A stretch of 64,000 nucleotides of DNA from contig CM041534.1 in NCBI GenBank assembly GCA_023238725.1, positions 19,563,803 through 19,627,802 on the forward strand, in the 5' to 3' direction. Shown in pieces: positions 45,766-58,000 of the stretch; positions within the stretch are counted from its first letter, which is position 1, and every line of letters begins with the position of its first letter. The notes below the pieces were generated by a model. It saw only the letters and a list, made by a program, of their open reading frames with translations. It searched no databases and had not been told where the DNA came from. This stretch comes from Scortum barcoo. Taxonomy: Eukaryota; Chordata; Actinopteri; Centrarchiformes; Terapontidae. A program made the position numbers and the translations under genes.

Positions 45766-48700
45766 TATATAGTGTTTACATGGCACCCAGGAGGGCCAGT
45801 GTAAACACACAGGCCACATTGTTATGGAGATGTCCGCTGAAGAAGAGGCACTGAGGCCCAGCCAATGATGACCTGTGATAAAACTTAGGCTGCCCTGAGG
45901 CACAGAGCGGCGTCAGCCAGGCTGGGTAGGATCAAAACCAGGATGAAGGTTTGAACCACAAGGATAAATTTATGTACAGTTTGTTGGGCCTTTTACACGG
46001 ATTAGTCCGAATAAATAAGTACACGACATAAATCAGAAACTAATGGCCCCTTTTACACTTCAGTTTTTATTCTTCTCTTTTAAACCCTGGCCTGTTTTTA
46101 GTACCTCAGGTTGATGTCCTGCTGCCTAGAAACAAAAGATGGAAAGGAAATACAAACTTTTATTCAAGTATTGTTGTTGTTGTATTGTTTAAAGTAAAAT
46201 ATTTCTTGTATGTGACTTAGTTTATACTTTTAGTCAACTACACCGGCATTAATCTGTCGGTCATGCTGCGTCTTTGGTCTACACTGAAAATATCGTATCA
46301 AAGACTGCATGGATTAATATGAAATTTGTTTTAGCCACTCTGAATAACTTTGGTGATCCTACAGGTCAAAATCTTATGACCAGATATATACACTCTTCTG
46401 TTCTGTGCCGATAAGTTGAAGCTAATGTAAAGATGGTGAACTTCATCAGCATTATAATTATGAGCGTGTTAGCATGCTTATGTACCACAGCGATGCTTTG
46501 AGATAAATACTAAGAGCATGACAGTAGATTCAGTAAAATAAGACCGCTATAGTCATCCATCCACAATCAATCCATCAATAAAGTATGATGATTAATAGTA
46601 GTTAAATCAGCTCCACCTCAATGTCATATGCTGTTTATACTTCAATGTATAAGTAATAATTATCTACTAATAATGTATAGTTATACATACACCTCTAAAA
46701 AGGGCAGTTTATGCTTAATGGGTGTAGAAAGATACTTGATTTTTAAGGCTGGTACCAATATCAATCAAGTGATAAATAAAAAATTCACAGTCCTAAAATG
46801 TATGTGTTGGCACAACATGCACATTAAGGTTTTTATGCTCTAGTTTAACAGCTGTGCTAAAAATAAATAAATAATAATTCTTTAAAATCTAAACTTTAAA
46901 CTCTGAAATAAAAGAAAAATCTAAGTGGGAAAAAGAAAAAAAAATCAGTAAATTCACAAAAATTGACACATATGGGAGGCCTTATGAGGCTGCCTTGCAG
47001 ACCCTGGGACTCAGGATGAAAACATCTTTATTTGCTTTTTAACAAAGTTAGGTAGCCAATTTAGGAAATAGTCTACAAAAGGACAGAAATGAGAGTCTTA
47101 TGAGGACTAGAGCCAACGAGAGGAACGTAGTCATTTATCAGCAAGTGATAAGAAAAGAGCCCAGTTATTCTGCAAGTTGTAATCTGTCGTCAGTTGCCTG
47201 ATTTTTCTCATTTTCACAGCTCTTCGGATGTGGTGAAAACACAAATAAGAGCACTGGAAAATGACCTTCTGCATCCTGCTCCGGTTCCTGATGTAACCCC
47301 TGGGACTTTTTGGTCAAACAGGGCAATAACAGTTCCTGCTGAGGCTAAAATGTTCCGTATGTAAAGTGAAGTTTGGTAGATGCGGACGGTGCCCGTGTGA
47401 TCAATAGCAGATGTTGTTTTCTTCAGGAACCATTCACAACAGAGCAGCTTCTTTCCTGAAAGGTGCTATGCAAATAGGTTTTGATTTGAATGGGTTCAGT
47501 CAAACATGCTGTCTCACTGACGGTGTGACACACGCAGGCAGGAAGTTCAGCTTGTAGTCGCGCAAAATCAGCATGTGCTTTGAAAATCTGATGTCTCACG
47601 GAGGGTAGGAGTAGAAATATAGATAAATGTGAGGGAAAGCAAAGTAAAACCTGAAAATTAGAGAGACACAGCTGATCATATGTACAAAGAGGGTTTTTCA
47701 GTGATGATTCAGCTGTGAAATTTGACTGTTGACAGTTTTTATGAAACCAGAAGAAAAAAAACGTGTGGGAGGCAGTCTTGAGAAAGACATTCAGGAAACA
47801 GTCAACTTCCTTGTTTGTCAGAAACAGGTTGTTTTCTCCTTTCTCCTCGCCTGACGTCTCATCTCATATTATTACAAACTATTTCTGCCAATTTTGATGT
47901 TAAATTACAAATGCAGTGATCAAACCTTCAATATATCCACATAACTTTTAATGATTTTTTTATTCAGATCACACAAGTCTCTTTAAATTTCACTTAAATA
48001 TAACATGACAAGTGCAGATTTCCCTGCAAGAGAAATCTGTTTCGTCTGTGTTGAGTTTGTGAGTCTCGAATTAGTGTGATGGGTGAATCTTCAGTGAAGG
48101 TGATTCAGTGTGGAGTTGAAAAGTGTACAAACACAAATGTCCTGGTCACTTCAAACTTCAGATTAAATGATGATAATAGAATGAATAATAATAATTATGC
48201 ATTAAATAGTGTGTCACTCAAATTATTTAATGTAAGCTGTCAAGCTGAGACAGATGGTCGAAGAGTGTGGTCTAGACCTGCTCAATATGTTATAATAGAT
48301 AATATGAAATGATATAGAAGGTATATACACAGCGAAAAGAGTGCCAAAAATATTTTCCCATAGTAATTTTTATGTTGCTTTTGTGTGTCACCACAATGTG
48401 ATTACAGCTGTGGACTGCTTTTGTGTTTTTGAGAACACTTGTTGGAGAATGAATTTGCAAGCTGGGACACAGACATACACTTTTGTTTCTAACACATCAA
48501 AATATTCTGCAGAGTATCTTAATGTTTTCTGTTATTTCTGCGGTCTGTTGTCTCTCACTTTCTCCCCTTGCGGGTTTGCTTCTGTTGAACGTGCCCTCCT
48601 TTCTGGGAGACAGGAAATTCAGTTCGCATGTCGTCGTTCACTCTCCAAATGGCAAATAAAAGCATCTTGAGTCTTGATATTCACCGGCTCCTCCCTTCCT

Positions 48701-51700
48701 CCACCTCCCCGATGCTCTTATCTACAGGCCATTAGAGAAACTTGATCTTACAGTAAACCAGGTCCATGCCGGTTTTAAAGTTCAAGCTGCAGAAACCTTT
48801 TTTATTCCTGCATCTTAATGGAAATATGTTTCTGCATTCATCAGTACTGAGGAACCTAGAAAATGGAGAATCTACTGTATTAACTAATCTGCTGGCTGAT
48901 AAATGTGTAAATGTATCTTGACACAGTATCACGTTATATCATCACCTTTTAAAGATGTTATGGCAAACATGTTTTTAAAGCCAAAATGCCAAAGAATACA
49001 CTGCTTCTAGCTTCTCAAATGTAAATATTTACTAGTATTCAATATTGTAAGATTCAGTATCTTTGGGGGTTTCAGCTGTTGTTTGGAAAAAAAGCTGTCT
49101 GAATATGTCAACTTGGCCTTAAGGAGGCTGTAACACACACTTTCTTTCACTATTTCAGGACTTTTCACTATGTCAGGTCATTGTATTTAATTAATCAAGA
49201 AAATCAACAAATTAATTGATACTGAAAATAGTTTGGAGTTGCAGCCATTGTGTCCACATTTCCATGCATGTAAATTTAATATTCATTTAGGTTTGGTCTC
49301 CATACTTGATCTCCAACTTCTGAGAAAAATATATATAATGATCGTTAGCTGCTCCACTTTTCTTCATCAGCTGTTCGCTAACTATTACTACTTACTTTGA
49401 TTTGCCGATTATTATTGTTAAAAAAAAAGTCTTGCAATCCATAATTTCTTGCATTTTCGGCCAATGAAGAATATAATTTAATGTAATCCCCAACAACAGC
49501 TTGCAGCCCCCTTTGAAAAGAACACAGTACATGTCAGGAGTCTGTCCTGTTACAAAATATATTTGCAAATATTCAGTTGTAAAAGTGTTATTTCCTTTGT
49601 CAGGAAGCCGGAGCAGACACTCTGTTTTAGAGTGAGTGAGAAGATGGAAGGTGAAGAAATGAAATTCTATTAATATTTTATAAATACGGAGCAGAGGCTT
49701 GTTGATTTTTTGCTCTGTCAAAGTTTCTTTTTACTTTTGAAGCAGCTACATATACCCACTGCTTGTTCAGGAACACATTTCTAGACAAAAACCCTTAAAA
49801 GGTTGTTAACAAGACTAAAAGTTATGCTGGCAGCTCTGTGAGGATGTACTGAGGCTCTTAGTTTAGTGTGTTTGCATGCTAAATATTTGATAATTAGCTC
49901 AAGTCACAAAGTACAGCTGAGGCTGATGGGAATGTCAATAGTTTTGCAGGTATTTACTCATCAACCAAAGTACTGGACACTTTGAAAGTTTGACCTGCTG
50001 ATGGATCAGAAGATCACCAAAGTTACTACAGTTTACTAGGTTTAGGGAACCAAAAGATTTTCTTACCAAAGTTCATGGCAATCCATCTAATAGTTGAGAC
50101 AATTCATGCAAAAACACAAATGTCAACCTCGTGGTGGTGCTAGATTAAAGGTTAGGGGACCACCAAAGTCAGTAGGATTGATCCACTGGTGACCAAATAT
50201 GTTTGTGCCAAAGTTCATCCCAGTCCTTCCAGCACTTGTTGAGATATTTCAGCCTAAACCGAAGTGGTGAACCGTCCAACTGACCTCCATCGGCTGAAAT
50301 AAAACCCTTAGTCCACAGTGTTATCGACCACATAATGTTTATCTCTGCCTGCGTTCCCCCGATTATCCTATAAGGCGATAGAGACAATCAGAAGTGCAGG
50401 GGCCTTGATCACGTTTCAAACCCGTGGCATAATAATTGCACTGACGGGACCCCGAGGCCTCTAGCGCCAGCGTGAGGCCCGACAGAGGTCTCTTTGTGTA
50501 ACGTCTCTGTGTGATGATGTACGGCATGTTCTGTACAGTCCTGGAGCTCCTTTCATGTACATCACACCTCCAGAGATGTATTCAGAAAGTATTTTATTTA
50601 TTTTATTTTCCCATATAAAGCACTTCGTAACTTTGTACTTTGTTTTGAAAGGAGCTATACAAATAAAGTTTATTATTGTTAGTAGTAGTATTAGTATTTA
50701 TTCATAATTAACATTCACTGGTTAAAACTTGACTTCATAAATCTAATTCTTGGTACTTTACTGTTGGTAAGTCTAAGTAAGTAGTTTTGGGATCTAGTAA
50801 CCTGTGATGGACATGGGCCTTGCTGGTGGAATATTTTGCACATTTGCTAAATAAACTCTTGACATAATCAGCTGGCAAACACGCAGTAACGTCCCTTTTA
50901 CACTTCAGGTGTGCACTGGATCTGGATCTGGCTGCGGTGTGTTCAGGTTCCGCTCAGTCCCACAGGAAATGTTTGCCTATTTTATATATAATATAAAAGT
51001 GTATAATTACTCATGTTATCATGTTATCTGACAACCAAAACAGGAAAATATGCAAAAAATAAAATTTACAAACACCATCTGTGATCAGAGACTGAACGGA
51101 GGTTTAACCACCTGAGGCTGACTCTCTCCTACTAACATCAAACACGAAAAGCTAGTTTTAATGTGGAAGTATTAAAACGAAGCCAGAAACAAATGAAATG
51201 GATATTCAAATATTGATTCACCCAGGAAGTGTAATGCAGAAGGTTTAGTGCATACAAGCCATAAACACAAAGAAGGAGATGAAGAATAAGGTGGCTGGAA
51301 CGTGCCAAAGAAATTATGGAAGAGGAAGATTCGATGTGAACAATGAAAGTTTATGGAATATTCAAAATGTGTTTTTCAATTCCTCTTGAAGTTTGGATGG
51401 CTCTGTATGTTATTCAGACGAACACTGTGGCAGACCGGTCCGATTGAAAGATTTTGCAGATCGTTTTTCTCCTTTTCTTTCGAGCACTCCGACCTCTGAA
51501 TCACATTTGTGTTTTTAGTGAAGCTTCCTGAGTCACTTTGCATCCAACATGAGTCACAGATGCAAATCCGTGTTTCCTTGATGTTGTGTTTTTTGTCCTG
51601 AAGCACAGCTGGACAGATGAACTCAGAGAACCTCACATATAAATCTAAAACCTCCCCAGTAAGTGTGCTTTAGGTTTCTGCAAGCCAAGGCTACATAAAA

Positions 51701-53815
51701 GCATTGTTTCAAAAGCATGAAACACCGAGATAGTTCATCGTGTTTTAAGGACCTGCTGCGCATTGAGAACTGACTCCACTCGTAATCTCAGCCATCAAAT
51801 GCTAAGTGCTATATAACACGGGAAACATTTTCTAACTGCAACTCAGGATTATTTCTTTTAATCTCCTGAATATTTTTCAAATTAATGAATTTATCATAAA
51901 CAAAACATCAGCATTAGTCACAAATGTGTAAAATCCAGGGTGATGTCTTTAAATGTTTGCTCTGTTCAACTAACAGTTCAAAACTCAGATTTTCACATTT
52001 GAGAAACTTTAAAGGTTTTAAAAACTGACTTAAATTAATAATATATGATTGATGAAAAATGATTGTTGCCAATTCTTTTCTGTCAATTCACCAACTAATC
52101 TTTCATGGCTTAAATATTTCCATTGCTTGATCTCAGAGTTGCTATTTCATATGTGGTTATGTACTTAGAAAAACTGAAAGTGCGTGACAGCCATCAAACT
52201 TGAGCTGTAGCTGCAGTGATGCTTTTTGAGATGGTGATGTGGATGTTTATTGTTTATTTCCTCCATTTTGAAAACTTATAAGAACTAATATTAACCATAG
52301 TTTTATGTATAATACTTTTTACAAATGTATTGAGAAAAATGAAATATACTAATATTGTTGCACAATCTCTTAAAACAATTCAAAGCTGTGGGACAGTCAC
52401 TGACATTGATGTCTAAAAAAAACTTTCTGCTTTCAACCAATCGTAGCCTACTTTTTATTGAGATGTTTTGAACTACAAATTAGCAGATCATTACTGGGTG
52501 CTTCACTGATCTTTCCTCATTATTTAATCTTCTCTCTTTCACACGTTTCAGTTCTTGGACTTACTTTTTTTTTCAGTCCTTCTTGGAATTTTTTTTTATG
52601 ACTCCTAAATAAATGTCAGAAGTTATCACCTCACCGTGAATGAGACTTCAGATCTGTGCAAATGTTATCATGAAGCACTGCAGGTGTGCACACCGGCAGC
52701 TGTGTGTGCTGCTGTTTGATTAGAAAAATGTGTCCACGTTGTTCACTGCTGTTCTCTGTTACTCAGTCGGATTTCATCACATTGTCAATAACTCGGTGAA
52801 TTATAGGTTTGTTACTACAAGGCTGGTGGTTCAGACTCATTGTGGTGCTGGGTCCAGGCCTTTCTTGAGCATTTATTCAAAGTGTGAATCGGACCGTTAA
52901 TAAAACAGCAGATATCCTCAGTGAGTTTTCGGGGATAATAAAAGGTTAAAATCCATTAATCAATTTCCAGAATGGGAACTCAATTAACACCACTGGTTCT
53001 GCTTTTATTTGTTTGCCGTCAGGGGGGAGAAATATCAGGAGGTCAGACTAAGTTCAAGTATGAATATTTATAAATGGGTGCAAATCAGCAATCCTGCTGT
53101 GCAGTGGTGCACAGAGAAAAATCTACTGCTCAACATCACCAAAACCAAGGAGCTGATCGTTGAATTTTGGAAAAAAAAAAAGGAGACCAAGACACACACG
53201 CCCATGTTTACGTTGATAGAGCTGAGGTGGAGCAGGTGAACAAAGAACCTGTCATCTTAAATCTCCACTCTGATTAAGAAAACTTGGAAATTGTTGTATT
53301 ACTTAAGGAAACTTCAGAAAGCTCCTGTGCCAAGTTCGCGTCAGAGTAATAGATCCACAGCATCCTGGAGTTCAGTGTTTGTGTGAAGAATAAAGGGACT
53401 ATAGCCTCATTTCGTTGTAAATTTAAATTTGAGCCTCAAAGTTTCCAGCGTTTCATCACAACCCAAACAAGGGAGGCAACAATAACCAGTGTTTTACCTT
53501 CCACAATATGACCGTATAACCAAATACAGACCAAAAACCAAAAACCACAACAATGTCCAAGCTTTGATAAGCAAATTTGATTTTACTTTCATGTTTTTTT
53601 TTATTTTCAGTTTCATGTCTCAGTATGTCATTATATTTTAATACGCAGGATATTAAAAACATAAATAAATGTGTTGGAATTTCTCTTGAGCACGCACCCT
53701 CAACTTTAAACTACAGGAAGTTCTGGTAGTTGATGGAAAGATGCACTCAATCATGTTTTATTTTGTAAAAATTAGCAAAAAAAAGTATTTCAACTGAAGT
53801 ATAAACGCCATCATC

Positions 53816-53860
<45 letters not shown>

Positions 53861-54473
53861 TTGTAGAGAAGGACTACAGCAGCCTCTGTGAGCGGCAGCC
53901 GATCGGACGGTTATTGTTCAGACAGTTCTGCGAGACTCGACCCGAACTGAAGCGCGCTGCGTCAAGTTCCTGGACGCTGTGGTAAGAGGGGAGAGTGTGT
54001 GTGTGTGTGTGTGTGTGTCGTGGGGTGTTTTGGTGTTTGTCTTGTTCCTGGAAGTGTGTTTGTGTTTGAGTTGGAGAGCTTGAGAGGTTTGTCCCATTTG
54101 CCCTTTTCCATGACAACTCGTGTGAAAAGACAAAAGGAATGAAGTGTGTGTGGGAATGAGGGAGGGCGATCGCGGCGGGGTTGGGTGTGAGGGGGGTCTC
54201 AAGGAGTTGTGTTTCTTTCTTCCTCGAAATGCTCTTCAATTCCTGTTATAGAGGGAGGGAGGGATGTGTGTGTGTGAAATGAAACTGAGGATTATTGAAA
54301 CGAAGACACTTTTCTTGGAAGTAAAGGCTTTTAAATGTAATATTTCAAGCTGTGAGCACCACAAACCAATATCTCTATGAGGATATTAAAAAGAGATTTC
54401 AGAAAAACCAGCACAAATAACACCAAACTACCTGCATGAGTAGATACCACCAGACTTAGTTCGGAAAACATGT

Positions 54474-54506
<33 letters not shown>

Positions 54507-54979
54507 AAGTGCAAGGTGTGTGTGATTTGGGCGAACTGACCCTTTAAACAGCCTTGTTTTTAAAGTAATTTTACAGGCAGCTGGTGGAAGCAAATTGGTG
54601 AGCTGGTTCTCATGTTGGGCCTTTGATGCAGGAAGTTTAATTATCCAGAAATGCCTCTAACACTTGAAGTTTGGGGTTTGGGGTGAGGGGTGAAGGAAGA
54701 AGAGGAGGAGGAGGAGGAGGAGGAGGAGGAAGTTGAGTTTAATATCTGTTTAATGAAATACAGGAACTCTTGACTTCTGGGAGTAAAGGAGAGAAAAGTG
54801 CGTCAGCGTGTTGCCCTCTTCTACCTCCCATGTTGTATCCCCGACACACACAGGCGCACACACACACACACACACACACTTTTTGTTGACCTCATCTGTC
54901 ACAGTGAACGGCTCGCTGCTCGCTGCTCGCTCTGCTCACTTGAGGAATGTTTCAGTCACACTGTTGTTTTATTCCCACT

Positions 54980-55014
<35 letters not shown>

Positions 55015-58000
55015 TCTCATTGATGCTGTTTCACTTTTTTCTGGGTGTGCACTTGATATATTGTAAACCTTGGTTTCCTCCTTCACTCTTAAGGACACAC
55101 ACATACACACAGACACACTCACACACACAACAACATGAAATGTTATTTTTCAGCCTCTTCCACAAAATCACACACACCTCAACACACATTAATCAGTCAT
55201 CTCCCTGAAGGACAAACAAACTTGAATATGACGTTGGTAGTTATTACATTAGATACAGAATTATTACTGATCCTCAGTGATTTCAATTGTCATTTTACCA
55301 ACTATCTGTAAAAAAGAGGTAGTCTACAGTCGTGTTAGCTGTCCTGTGAGACTTTACTAGACATTAACATGTTAAATATGCCAAAATATCATCAGGTCAA
55401 TTTAAATGTTGACCAGAGTCTCAACCTCAATTCATGAATTGGAATTGAAATGGTGGCGCTAGAGGAGAAGTCAGAGGATCGGCAGAGTCATTTGCGTACG
55501 TCTTCTTGGAACCATGAATGTCTGAGTGCCGATCCATTCAGATTTAGAGATATTCATTCACAGAACACATGAAAAACTTTTACCTCCATTCAGCATTTGT
55601 GCAGGTACTGTATTGGCCTGAATAGAAGATATTTGTGTATTTTGAGGATATGACGCACTTTTAGAAGTTCCCCAGGTTAATTCAAGAAGGTAGTCCTCAT
55701 TCTTAAAGCCTTCGCCTCTTGTAAAAGTGAGGCCGATACCTTTTGAAGACACACTATGAGCACCCTATAGAAACTCAGTCACCTAGCAACAAGAAGGGTA
55801 CAAACAACCCACAATGCAATGCTCTCTGTTGGAGCCAATATAAAACGGGCAGGCTACATTGAACATGTTACGTTTGCGGACTGTTCATTGCCATTCAAGT
55901 ACTGATGTAACATATTATTGATTGACTCTTCAGATAGTTCAAGTGAGGCAGTATCGTCATCATCATCATCATCATCATCATGAAGAGGGGTTCCTCTGTT
56001 TTCTTTGCCTTCCTTCCTCTGATGTGTGAAATATCGTCAGGCGTGTTCGACAGTCGCTCCACGGATCGGTGAGGTGGAGAGGTTAATGAAGACCTGTTCC
56101 ATCCCTCCGTCTGTCTGTCAGAAGGCGGCGAGGCTCCAGTCTGACTGACCAGCTCAGCCAAACTGCTTTACAGCTCTCAGTCGTCCAGCGGATACAACTC
56201 GCGCACGAAGCAATTACGCTCTCTTTTACCCCACAAGCGCTTCCCGTCTCTTCTCTGAGAACTCTGCGAGAGAACGAGATGGAAAAAGGAAAATGAGATT
56301 TGAACCGTCTCTGCTGTCACTTAGCATTAGTTTACAGGCTCTCGCTGCAAGAAGGGAGAGGAAGCACTTTGGAGTTTTCCAGTCAGGCTCACTTTACTGC
56401 AAGTCATTCACAGGCCTGGTTGATGTGAGGAGGAGTAGATGCAATCAGTTCCATATACTGCAGGGTGTGGACCAGACCTCCCTAAAACTCTTCAATTAAA
56501 TCTTAAATTGAGTTTTTCTGATGGCGAGGCCTTCAGAGGTCTTGAGTGGACACACACAGAGCTGGTAACACAGCTGAGCAATCATTCAGCATGATTGTTT
56601 ACTGACCTTCAGCGCAGTCATCATGACGAAATGATCAGATTGTGTCATCGGAGTACAAAATGCCAAATTGTCCAAATGAATGATTCTAAGCTAATTAAGA
56701 ACCAACAAAACCAGTCTTTGAAGTTTTTGATTTGCACTGATGTAATTTACGATTTTAGGTACTCAAATTGCTTTTGAATATAGATAAAAATGAATATGTT
56801 GATCTTACTTTAAACATATATAGACTTCAGTGCCAGTAGCTGCACAACATTTTGCTTTGCTCAAACTTGCATTGCGAGTTTATTTACTGAGATGTGGCTC
56901 TGAGCATTCATAGCACCCGTGTTAATGATTCATCACATGCATCTCAACCATCAGAAAAATAACCAATTATTTATAAGATACAAATAAAAAGAACAGCAGT
57001 TAAGGGAAATTAACCCTTTAAATGCATCTTTGAACTTGCAAGAAAATCACACACCATCAGCAAAACTGGGTATTTGAACTGTAGTTTATTCATAGATTCA
57101 GTCTCTCACCTTTTTTTTATTTCCATCATATCATGTGAAACTCGCATCACGCCGACAATAGCTTCAGTTCTGAGTAGGTTTTTTTTTAGATACCTATTTA
57201 TATGTAGGAAAAGGACATATAGAAAGTTTTTGTGTATGCATGTCATTTACACATTTGTACACCAGTAAACTGCATTTAAAGGTCATTTTGAAACCAACAA
57301 TTCTGGGCCCATCAAGACAGAGTTTCATGCTGTGACTGACTTTGTGTGTTTGTACAGGCGGAGTACGAGGTGACTCCAGATGAGAAGAGGAAGGAGTGCG
57401 GTCAGGAACTCATCGACAAATACTTTAACCCAAAGGTAGATGCTGCTTCCACGGACCTCTGTCAGTTTCTGTGTTTCCCTGCAGGGGAAACTACTTTGAC
57501 TTAAAGACATTAACTTTGCTTAATGTCTTTAAATTATATAATGTAGGTTTTGAGGATTTACACCGACGGTTTTGCATGTTTAAGCCATTTAATACAAACT
57601 GTGCATACTTTATCGTTCAATCAGTTAGACCATATAAGCATCTGCAAATCTGCACACTTGAAAGCAACTCAAGAGGCACTTTGCCACTTTTTAAATGCTT
57701 CCTGATGCTGCGTTCAAGTACACTCTGATATGTGAGATTTGGCATCTGGACATCTGTCAATTAAATGCAAGAAACCAGCAAATTCATACATGATGGTTCT
57801 GTTATTCTTATTTTATTATTTTACATGCTTACTTATGTCAAAAGATTTTTTCTAAATAAAAGATAGATTTATAAAATAAATAGAAGAATGCTTAGAAATA
57901 CTTTACCATACATTCAGTTCAGTTACAAAGATAAAAAGCACAACCCATCCCTTTAATTTCCCACAAATTACAAAAGTAATGAATTAAAAAACAGAACATG

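Larger units (their letters stand above)
41397..53866 (+). other. grk6: grk6 intron 2
   Basis: This is a 12.5-kb intron. Listed separately are family A (42845-43010), family B (46290-46510 inverted, 49840-50285), a LINE-tail-like segment (50605-50700), family E (49185-49247), a decayed LINE reverse-transcriptase remnant (53040-53400), (TA)n (45705-45757) and the (CT)n tract at its 3' end. Short (CA)n is at 42229-42244 and (GT)n at 45390-45404. No internal gene is recognised. Confidence 0.8.
53982..57357 (+). other. grk6: grk6 intron 3, very rich in microsatellites
   Basis: Tracts are (GT)n 53995-54018, (GT)n 54479-54505, (GGA)n 54702-54731, (CA)n 54845-54879, (GT)n 54981-55013, an interrupted (CA)n 55093-55128 and (TCA)n 55957-55980. 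A family B fragment lies near 55440-55560. No gene is recognised. Confidence 0.85.

Noticed and set aside
48341..48670. A 109-codon open frame with many Cys and Phe residues
   Set aside because: It lies deep inside grk6 intron 2. The composition looks like random T-rich DNA, with no similarity to a known family.
53874..54239. Thr/His-rich open frame of 121 codons antisense to grk6 exon 3
   Set aside because: It results from reading the GT microsatellite and exon on the wrong strand.
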